Positions 1 to 8,200 of a stretch of DNA of 64,000 nucleotides are shown here, piece by piece. Made by a program: the position numbers and the translations under genes. The notes under the pieces were generated by a model that was not told the DNA's origin, ran no database searches, and saw only the letters and a program-made list of their open reading frames with translations. How positions within the stretch are numbered: the stretch's first letter is position 1; each line of letters starts with the position of its first letter. Source of the DNA: Calothrix membranacea FACHB-236 (GTDB taxonomy: Bacteria; Cyanobacteriota; Cyanobacteriia; Cyanobacteriales; Nostocaceae); the NCBI RefSeq assembly GCF_014696315.1, contig NZ_JACJPX010000037.1:23489-87488 (forward strand), written 5' to 3'.

Positions 1-411
1 GGTAGAACTCCTTGGGTTTGGATTCCTGCACAATTTTGCTCATCATTCAATTTTCCTTTAAATGGAAGTTCTGATAGTGCTATTTGGTTAGCTAAAGTAC
101 CTCCTAATTTACAAGGAAGAGTTTTTGCAGCGCGATCGCTAGTTTTACAAGGAGCTGCTGCGGTAGGCTATTTAATAGCAGGGCCTTTGGCAGATAACGT
201 TTTCACACCTGCATTAGAATCAGACGGTCTTCTGGTCGGTATCTTAGGAGGATTAGTGGGGACTAGCAATGGTGCAGGAATAGCCCTTTTATATATAATT
301 TGTGCCGTGTGTATGTTACTAGTTGGTTTAATAGGGTTTTTTGTACCTATACTGCGGAATATAGAAACTATTGTGCCAGACCATGATGCAGAGTATAGTC
401 AGTTGAAATAA
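1..411 (+). CDS. MFS-type exporter, C-terminal part (5' end outside window)
   Basis: The frame is open from base 1 to the stop at 411, so this is the last 136 residues of a gene that begins upstream. It shows a cytoplasmic-loop stretch (NLQGRVFAARSLVLQGAAAVG) leading into hydrophobic helices, and ends in an alternation of membrane segment and short hydrophilic tail (DHDAEYSQLK). This loop and last helix pair are typical of the major facilitator superfamily branch that includes drug and siderophore exporters. It converges on the PepSY gene with only 12 bp between the stops. Next to a siderophore receptor and reductase, the likely role is export of the finished siderophore; that is inference from context. 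No start, signal or substrate site can be judged from the fragment. Confidence 0.7.
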   Translation, partial: GRTPWVWIPAQFCSSFNFPLNGSSDSAIWLAKVPPNLQGRVFAARSLVLQGAAAVGYLIAGPLADNVFTPALESDGLLVGILGGLVGTSNGAGIALLYIICAVCMLLVGLIGFFVPILRNIETIVPDHDAEYSQLK

Positions 412-423
412 TCAACAATCGCG

Positions 424-1557
424 CTAACTTGAATGAGGCTTAACCATAACATCTTTTTGTTTGCTTTTACGGTAACGATACCGATACATAATCAGACTAG
501 TAACAAAAAGAATCGTAGGAGCAAGACCAACAAAAACATAAATAATCCGGCTGGTTAGCCCCCAAAAAATACCATAGTGTAAATATTCAAAGGCAGCGAG
601 TATACTGTTTGCTATTGGTAATTTAACACTATTAATTACACGCAATACTTGACCACTATACTGATCTAAATACACTCCGCTTTCTCCGTAAACTATTAAT
701 TCATGATTTTGACGTTTACGGATGAAAACAGCGTCTTCTGGTTTGCTAGGAATGCTCACTGAAAATGTCGCTGCATTAGGAAAAATAGTTTGGGAAATTT
801 GCAGCAGTTGAGATAATTTTAAAGGAGCTTGATTAGCAATAGGTTTAGAAGTAACTTCTGGTAGCTGGGGAGTAAAAGTAACTGCGTAAATTATAGGATA
901 TGACCAATTAGAAAAATTCCAGCAGAAACCTGTAAAAGCAGTAAAAGCAAGAAAGATTGCCGTAAAAATTCCTGCTACCTTGTGAATATCAAAATTAACT
1001 CGTTTGGGATGAGCATTCCACTTAATTTTGAATCCAGAAATTAGTTTACGCCAACCAGTCCATAATATTAAACCTGTAATGCACAGAATGAATAATAATA
1101 GTCCAGTGATCCCAATAAGAATTTCGCCATTTCTACCTAGTAAAAGACCATAGTGGAGTCTAAGGACTAACCTTTCAAAGCTAGAATCAGACTCATTCCA
1201 ACCCATTACCGCACCAGTGTACGGATGAATAAATATCCGAGTTAGTTGATAAGTTGCATCAAAAAGACCCACTTCGTAAGGTGAACTATAATTAGTAGGC
1301 AAGCTAATTCGGTCGAATTTAAGATCAGGATGATTAGCACTGGCAGATTTGGCTGTTTCTAAAACAGCATCAATAGAAACCATTTTTTCCTGAGGCACTA
1401 TATATCCAACTTGCCGAGCAATGAGAAACTGCTCAATTTCAGGCTTAAATATTAAAAGGCTGCCTGTCAAACCAACAAAAACTATTAATAGTCCTACTGC
1501 TAAACCAATATAGCGATGCAGCATGAAGGCTATGTCACGGAATTTGCGAGTTTTCAT
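424..1557 (-). CDS. PepSY-associated TM-helix protein, probable siderophore-iron reductase of the inner membrane
   Basis: 377 residues, the usual length for PepSY_TM iron-regulated membrane proteins (PiuB/FoxB/FsrB-like). It shows four hydrophobic segments at about residues 15-37, 138-165, 190-215 and 335-360. Membrane-proximal histidines occur in LHRYIGLA (His14), LRLHYGLLLGR, FDIHKVAG and FEYLHYGIFWG; in the family such residues hold haem or metal for electron transfer. Two periplasmic PepSY-like stretches lie between the helices. Known members reduce ferric siderophores in or near the periplasm to free iron. It lies downstream of the TonB-dependent receptor on the same strand (81 bp apart), so the two are probably co-transcribed. 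The exact electron donor cannot be read from sequence. Confidence 0.85.
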   Translation of the reverse strand: MKTRKFRDIAFMLHRYIGLAVGLLIVFVGLTGSLLIFKPEIEQFLIARQVGYIVPQEKMVSIDAVLETAKSASANHPDLKFDRISLPTNYSSPYEVGLFDATYQLTRIFIHPYTGAVMGWNESDSSFERLVLRLHYGLLLGRNGEILIGITGLLLFILCITGLILWTGWRKLISGFKIKWNAHPKRVNFDIHKVAGIFTAIFLAFTAFTGFCWNFSNWSYPIIYAVTFTPQLPEVTSKPIANQAPLKLSQLLQISQTIFPNAATFSVSIPSKPEDAVFIRKRQNHELIVYGESGVYLDQYSGQVLRVINSVKLPIANSILAAFEYLHYGIFWGLTSRIIYVFVGLAPTILFVTSLIMYRYRYRKSKQKDVMVKPHSS

Positions 1558-1638
1558 TATGGTAGCCTTTTAGTTAATTGAGAACTATACTATTCAACCC
1601 GTTTCTTAGTCTTACTTAAAGATTGTTCATTACCCAAA

Positions 1639-4600
1639 TCAAAAATCAAAAGAAACTGTTCCCAATATAGTTAAAGGCGCACCTGGAACTATATAAGAAC
1701 TCTGAGACTCATAATATTTAGTATCAAAGAGGTTCTTGATATTTATAGCTGCTCGCCAATTATCCCGGCGATAGAAAATACTTGCATCAGTTCTCACATA
1801 AGAAGGGATTTTGATAGTATTTGGCAGAGTCGCTTCTCTTTCATCAACATAGACAAGCCCCAAACCAAATCCTAAACCTTGCAAATTATCCTTTTGAAAT
1901 TCATAGGTCGTCCATAGACTAGCACTATTGTATGGTACAGCTTGTAACCTATTGTTCACCAGTTCTAGATTATTGTCTGCGCTGACAAAAGAATCTATAT
2001 AAGCATAGGTAGCAATAATTTTCCATCCTGGTAGAATTTCACCTGCAATATCTAATTCAATACCACGACTTTTTTGCTCACCAGTTTGAATGCTGAAGTT
2101 GAAATCTTCAGGGTCAGTAGTTAGTACATTGTTTTTGGTAATATCAAAATATGCCAAAGTCGCTGAGAGACGCTTGTCAAAAAATTCTTGTTTAATACCA
2201 ACCTCATATTGTTCCGAAGTTTCTGGCTCAAATTGCTCATTTGTTCGGCTGCGTCCAAAAAATTGTGGATTAAATGCGTTTGACCAGCTTGCATAAACTG
2301 AAGTAGAGTCAGTGGGTTGATAAACGATACCAATTCGGGGCGAAAATTGAGAATCCGATGTTCTTAAATCAAATGAACTTTCTGCTAGGTCTCTGTAGTA
2401 AGAATTGACCCAGTCAAAGCGACCACCCGCTAATAGTTTTAGATTAGGTAAAAGCTCAATCAGATTTTGTACATACAGCGCAATATTATTACCACCATAT
2501 CCTTCAAAGGAAGACCTCTCAAAAATTCCTGGTCTGGCACCATAAACTGGATTAAAGATATTGATTCCTGCTATTGGGGCATCTAAAAATTCATAAGCAA
2601 AGCTGTAGTTAGATAGTTCTACCCCAAACAAAACATTATGACGGATAGAACCTGTATTAAACTTGCCGCTGACTTCAGTTTGTAGGGAAATATTTTCCTG
2701 TTTTTCATTACTTTCTTGAGCTACTCGTGGAAGTGTTTGACCATCGTCTTCCAAAAAAGGTTCAGAGAAATTAGCGTTACGTGCTATTGCGGTTTTTCCA
2801 TTGACACTAGTGACATTGAATCCTTGGCGTAATTTCCAATCATTGCTGAATTCGTGTTCTAAGTTATAGGTAAAAACGTTGGATCTAAATTCAGCATTAT
2901 TAAAGCCAGGCTCTCCTAAAAATCTGCTAATCGGAAGCTGTAAAAATACACTGCCAGGCGAAAACCCTCTATCAAAGGTGTAATTATATTTTTGATATTC
3001 GTATTCAAACGTCATATTGGTTCTGGGCCCAATATTTACGGTAACTACAGGAGATATAAAGAAGCTGTCGTTTTCAGTAAAATCTCGAAAGCTACCAGAA
3101 TTTTCGTAGGCAATATTCAGACGGTACAATACAGATTTATCGTCTGTTAAAGGCCCAGTCAAATCAAGAGTAGGACGAAAAAATTCGTAGCTACCAGCAG
3201 TAAAACTTGCTCTATAGAATGGTTCGGGTAAAGGTTTTTTGCTTATTGTATTGACGACACCACCAGGGTTAACGGAACTTCCATACAACACTGATGCTGG
3301 GCCTTTGAGAATCTCAACTCGCTCAATATTAGCTACATCACGCGGACTGGTAAAGCCGAAATCTTGGAAGCCATTACGTAAATTGCCAAACTCTGAAGCA
3401 AAACCGCGAATAAAGTAACCTGAAGAAGATAATCCACCATAACCTGCTTGCTGTTGTACGCCACTGACATTATTCGCTAACTCACTCAGACGTACTACTT
3501 GACGGTCTTCTATCACTTCTTTTGGTATCACCTGTATAGATGCAGGGATGTCACGTAGTGGCGCGTCTATTTTGGTCGCAGTGGATGACTCTTGTACACG
3601 ATATCCGTCTTGCTCTCCTGTGACTGTTAATTCAATTGGCTCATCAGATAGGGGTGGCTGTTCTGGCTCGGTTGTTTCTGTTGGTGTTTGGGGCTGTGCC
3701 TCTGCTTGGGTAGAGGATGCAGCTGAGGCTACACCAAAAATTAAACCTTGGTCACTATCAAATAATTCAACTTGAGGAATACTATCTACGCCAGTTACAG
3801 CTACTCTAATAGTGTTGCTATCAGAGTTAGTCACAGTGACTTCGCTCACTCCGTTTATTGGTTGCTCTTGGCGGAATGTGTCGCCACTGGGTAAGCGCAG
3901 TTTAGCTGTGGTAATGTCGGCAATATATGTGTTGCCTTCACGTTTAGGCGAGACTTGTAATTTTTCGCCATCAGGAGTTGTCAGTATGATTTCTAAACCG
4001 TTATTAGTAGGATTAAGTTGGACTCCTGTAACTTCTGCTACTGTTGATGTTGACTGTTGAGGTTGAGCAGCAGATGTAACTGGTGTCAGTGCAAAAACTA
4101 AACTTTGATCATCATCAAATAACTCTGCTGTTGGTAAACCGCTTTCACCGATGACTGTGACTCGAACAGTATTAGTGTCAGCTTGAATAACACTGACAGA
4201 TGCAATACCTGGAGTAGGATTATTTTGAGTAAAGTTGCCTCCGTTGGGCAGTGCTAACACTACATTGGGGATATCTGCTATAAAACTATTATCTCGATTA
4301 TTATTGACTGGTTTGAGTGCTTCTGGATTGGCACTTTCTAAGATTACTTCGATACCTTTAGCTGTAGCATTTACTTTAATACCTGTAACTTTAGTAACTG
4401 AGCTTTCGTTGCCTTGGACAAGTAATTTCCCTTGACTAGTAGAGTGAGATTTTTGGCTGTCAATAGTAGTGAGTTTTGCTATAGGCGTTCCTGCATGAGA
4501 TGCTTGTATCAAGCTGCTGATAATTGCTAATGCCAGTCCTACCGAACGTATATCACTCACCCATCCAGATTTCATTCGTACTGCTCCTGAAACTAAACCC

Positions 4601-4656
4601 TTAAATAACAGGCTTTTAACCAATGGCTCTAATTGCATCTTGATACTTATCTCCAT
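1639..4656 (-). CDS. TonB-dependent siderophore receptor with two AMIN domains
   Basis: 1005 residues. A hydrophobic signal-like segment (about residues 28-55, ending ASHAG) follows a basic start; Met7 or Met28 could also be the start. Two AMIN domains follow at about 85-190 and 205-310, near repeats of each other. A Pro/Thr/Glu-rich linker comes next, then a TonB-box-like stretch (IELTVTGE, about 341), the plug (about 360-470, with IERVEILKGPASVLYGS) and a 22-strand-type barrel ending in a C-terminal Phe. The AMIN repeats, common in cyanobacterial receptors and probably peptidoglycan-binding, make it longer than proteobacterial FhuA-type receptors (about 700). It imports a ferric siderophore across the outer membrane. 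It is divergent from the biosynthetic genes and shares their upstream region, so its ligand is probably the product of this cluster. Confidence 0.92.
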   Translation of the reverse strand: MEISIKMQLEPLVKSLLFKGLVSGAVRMKSGWVSDIRSVGLALAIISSLIQASHAGTPIAKLTTIDSQKSHSTSQGKLLVQGNESSVTKVTGIKVNATAKGIEVILESANPEALKPVNNNRDNSFIADIPNVVLALPNGGNFTQNNPTPGIASVSVIQADTNTVRVTVIGESGLPTAELFDDDQSLVFALTPVTSAAQPQQSTSTVAEVTGVQLNPTNNGLEIILTTPDGEKLQVSPKREGNTYIADITTAKLRLPSGDTFRQEQPINGVSEVTVTNSDSNTIRVAVTGVDSIPQVELFDSDQGLIFGVASAASSTQAEAQPQTPTETTEPEQPPLSDEPIELTVTGEQDGYRVQESSTATKIDAPLRDIPASIQVIPKEVIEDRQVVRLSELANNVSGVQQQAGYGGLSSSGYFIRGFASEFGNLRNGFQDFGFTSPRDVANIERVEILKGPASVLYGSSVNPGGVVNTISKKPLPEPFYRASFTAGSYEFFRPTLDLTGPLTDDKSVLYRLNIAYENSGSFRDFTENDSFFISPVVTVNIGPRTNMTFEYEYQKYNYTFDRGFSPGSVFLQLPISRFLGEPGFNNAEFRSNVFTYNLEHEFSNDWKLRQGFNVTSVNGKTAIARNANFSEPFLEDDGQTLPRVAQESNEKQENISLQTEVSGKFNTGSIRHNVLFGVELSNYSFAYEFLDAPIAGINIFNPVYGARPGIFERSSFEGYGGNNIALYVQNLIELLPNLKLLAGGRFDWVNSYYRDLAESSFDLRTSDSQFSPRIGIVYQPTDSTSVYASWSNAFNPQFFGRSRTNEQFEPETSEQYEVGIKQEFFDKRLSATLAYFDITKNNVLTTDPEDFNFSIQTGEQKSRGIELDIAGEILPGWKIIATYAYIDSFVSADNNLELVNNRLQAVPYNSASLWTTYEFQKDNLQGLGFGLGLVYVDEREATLPNTIKIPSYVRTDASIFYRRDNWRAAINIKNLFDTKYYESQSSYIVPGAPLTILGTVSFDF

Positions 4657-4715
4657 ACCTATTGCAAAACTGCACGTCTCAATTAATGACGCAATATTTT
4701 ATTGATAAGCGCGGC

Positions 4716-4745
4716 ATTATATTTTTATATTTTCGCAATAGTTAA
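4716..4745 (-). promoter_or_regulatory. Candidate sigma70-type promoter for the TonB receptor/PepSY pair
   Basis: Read on the minus strand there is a perfect TATAAT (4716-4721) with TTAACT 18 bp upstream (4740-4745). This lies about 60 bp before the receptor start at 4656. Spacing and position suit a housekeeping promoter. The -35 match is only moderate and the region is AT-rich, so chance matches are likely. Confidence 0.35.
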
Positions 4746-5069
4746 GTGCAAATATTTCCACCTAACTATGAAATTATTAAGAAAGATTATCATATATTTT
4801 CGGTGCAGACAAGTATTGATTAAAGCTTATCCTCCGATAGTGGTTTTATACCAACATATCTTGAAATGCTTGTAAAACAATGAATTGACTAGGTTTTGTC
4901 AGAATTTTTTCACACTATCCTTTAAAACAATTTACTTTGTCATGCCCCTAGAGATTTATATGTGATGTATGCTTACATCTGTATTTTGCTCAAAGCTTGA
5001 TAAGTCTTGTTGATAAAATTTGGAGTTACTTGCTATCTGTGTTAAGTTGTTTTATGCTACAAAGTAGTT

Positions 5070-5088
5070 GAAAATTATTAGCAATAAC
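5070..5088 (+). promoter_or_regulatory. Candidate Fur box upstream of the biosynthetic operon
   Basis: GAAAATTATTAGCAATAAC matches the classical 19-bp Fur box GATAATGATAATCATTATC at 13 of 19 positions by eye. It lies about 160 bp before the first biosynthetic gene and about 415 bp before the receptor gene. Iron repression by FurA is expected for such a locus. Cyanobacterial Fur sites are loose and the region is AT-rich, so this remains a candidate. Confidence 0.35.
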
Positions 5089-5250
5089 TAAGAATCTTGT
5101 TCAACACTAGAAATTAACGCCGTTCCTTGGGTATGGCGTAAATGCTTGCTGAGAAACAAAGTGGCTTGTCGCCAGACATGGCCGCAACCAGGATTCTATT
5201 GCTAGCTAGGTTTAAGAAATTGTTCTGTGCATCAGGGCGTTGAAAGTGCA

Positions 5251-8200
5251 ATGACTCAATATGTCAATGATTTAGAAGAAAAGATCTGTAAGTATTCGAC
5301 GGTGATAGAACTGCTGCGTTACAGGTCGATAGAGCAAGCAAATAGTGAGGCTTTTACCTTTCTGCAAGATGGCGAAACGCAAGCAGCAACTTTAACTTAT
5401 CAGGACTTAGATCGGCAAAGTAGAGCGATCGCCTCTCAACTGCAAACATTAGGTTTAAGTGGAGAGCGTGCTTTATTGCTTTATCCACCGGGGATCGATT
5501 ACTTACCAGCCTTCTTTGGGTGTTTGTATGCCGGAGTCGTAGCAGTTCCCGCTTACCCACCGCGCAACCAACGTAACACCCCCAGAATCTTGGCAATTTT
5601 AAAAGATGCACAAACAGCAGTCATCCTGACAACAACAGCTATCTTAGATCAGTTAAAGTCTTTACTAGCTGATAAATTTGATATAGATAATATTCACTGG
5701 CTAACTACCGACAACCTCACACCAGGTATAGAAGAAGCTTGGCAAGAGTCTTGCATTAATATAGATACTCTGGCATTTTTACAATATACTTCTGGTTCTA
5801 CTGGCACACCCAAAGGTGTAATGCTCACTCATGGCAACTTGTTACACAATGCTGAAGTGACGCGTCAGTATATGGAACATACCTCTAGTAGTAAGTTTGT
5901 TACTTGGCTGCCTGTTTATCATGATATGGGATTAATTGGCGGAGTCCTACAACCTTTATATGGGGGTTTTTCTTGTATTATGATGCCGCCAGCTGCATTT
6001 CTCCAGCGTCCCTACCGTTGGTTACAAGCGATTTCTCATCACAAAGGCACCACCAGTGGCGCACCTAACTTCGCCTATGAATTATGTATTGAAAAAATTA
6101 CCCCCGAACAGCGCTCAACCTTAGATTTAAGTAGTTGGAGTATAGCTTTTAACGGTGCGGAACCCATTCGTTATGAGACTTTAGAGAGGTTTGCTGCAAC
6201 TTTCGCTGAGTGCGGTTTTCGTCCAGAAGCTTTTTATCCTTGTTACGGTATGGCAGAAGCTACTTTGATGGTATCTGGTAGTGTCAAATCTGCGTTAGTA
6301 AGTAGTTTGTCTGTGCAAAAAAGTGCTTTAGAGCGCAAACATGTAATTGAAGCGGTTGCTAACGCAGATAACTCAATTACATTAGTTGGCTGTGGTCGTA
6401 GTGTGCCACAACAGCAAGTTGTCATTGCCAATCCCGAAACCTTAACTCGCTGTCAAGATAGAGAAGTAGGAGAAATTTGGCTATCTGGCCCAAGTGTTGG
6501 CAAAGGTTATTGGCATCGTCACCTAGAAACAGAAGAGACTTTTAATGCCTTTTTGCAAGATTCAAAAGAAGGGCCGTTTCTTCGTACAGGTGACTTAGGC
6601 TTTTTAGATAATGACGAAGTCTTTATTACAGGTAGAGCCAAAGATTTAATTATTATTCGGGGTCGCAACCTTTACCCACAAGATATCGAACTCACCGCAG
6701 AACGCTCTCATCCATCATTGCGTGCTGGGGGTAATGCAGCCTTTTGTATAGAAATTGAGAATCAAGAACAATTGGTAGTGGTGCAAGAATTAGAATTTCG
6801 CGCCAAACCAAATTTTGAGGAAGTGACAGATGCAATTCGCCAAGCAGTAGTAGAAGAACATGAGGTACAAGTTTATGGAGTAGTGCTGATTAAACCAGGC
6901 ACTATTCCCAAAACTTCTAGCGGTAAAATTCAACGTCGTGCTACGAAAGCAGAGTTTTTGGCGGGTGAATTACAGATAATAAATAGCAGTATTACTGAAA
7001 GTATTAATTTTGCAGAAACCGAGAATAATCTCCAGCTAAATCGTGCAACTATCTTATCCCTAGCTCCGCAGGAGTCTCAACTATTATTAGAGTCATATCT
7101 AGTTGAGCAAGTAGCGCGAGTATTGAAAATAACACCCTCACAAATAGATATTAAGCAGCCTTTAAGTAGTTTAGGACTCGACTCTTTAAGGGTATTTGAG
7201 TTAAAAAACCGCATTGAAAGTTATTTAGAAGTTGCTGTATCTGTAGCAGACTTTTTTGAAGGTTTAAGTATTCAAGGATTGGCAATAAAGATACTGACTG
7301 AAATTACTGCGTGTGATGTGCCACTAGTAACTTTGACCAAAGTTGAGAAAATTACTGATTTTCATCCTTTATCTTTTTCGCAGCAGGGACTTTGGTTTAT
7401 TCATCAGTTAGCACCTGATGCTCCTGCCTACAATATTCCTATTGTTATTAATTTAACAGGTCAGCTAAATATCTCTGCACTAATACAAAGCCTCAATCAA
7501 ATCATTCAACGTCATGAGGTGTTGCGAACTAAGTTTGTATTAGTTGATGGACAATCTGTTCAGGTAATTCATCCGACTGTTAGCTTTAACTTACCGATAG
7601 AAGATTTGCGAGATTTATCAGAGGAAAATACCACATTTGCAGTAGAACGTCTCACCCAAGAGTTAGCTCAACATCAGTTTGATTTATCTTGTCAACCGTT
7701 ATTACGTGGTTTATTACTGCGCTTGACAGATAATAACTACAGACTACTGATTAATTTTCATCATATAGTTTCAGATGGTTGGTCTATTGGCGTATTCATT
7801 CGCGAATTAGCTGCACTATATGAAGCATTCGCCAAAGGAAAACCTTCTTTGCTAGCTGAACTACCTGTTCAATATGTAGATTTTACCTACTGGCAACGCA
7901 AGAATTTACATCCAGAGCGCATTCAAAGTCTACTTGCATACTGGAAACAGCAATTGGGTGGAAAGCTGCCTATATTGAATTTACCTTACAATTATGCGCG
8001 ATCGCCTGTACAAACCTTCAATGGTGCTAAAGTCCAACTATCCTTACCCAAAAACCTTACAGAAGCGTTAAAGCAGCTGAGCCATCAGGAAGGCACTACT
8101 CTATTTATGACTTTGTTGGCGGCATTCAAAACCTTGCTGTATCGCTACACAGGACAAACAGATACCTTGGTGGGTTCGCCAGTTGCAAGCCGTAATGCGG

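Larger units (their letters stand above)
4657..5250. other. Divergent intergenic region between uptake and biosynthesis genes
   Basis: About 590 bp without a convincing gene. The first 200 bp are strongly AT-rich. It contains the candidate receptor promoter, a Fur-box-like site at 5070-5088 and a small dyad at 4964-4979 (gatgta/tacatc). The last 150 bp before the FAAL gene are less AT-rich and carry no motif I recognise. I could not fix the promoter of the large operon. Confidence 0.6.

Noticed and set aside
2090..4435. Several plus-strand ORFs of 66-82 residues inside the receptor gene
   Set aside because: All lie antisense to a clearly coding gene and show no protein-like motifs.
4964..4979. 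Dyad gatgta/tacatc as a regulator site
   Set aside because: Only six base pairs per arm in AT-rich DNA; no matching regulator gene in the window.
5251..6970. Ordinary fatty acyl-CoA ligase or amino-acid A domain at the N-terminus
   Set aside because: It is followed directly by an ACP and has the FAAL form (acyl-AMP passed to ACP) usual in lipopeptide loading proteins.
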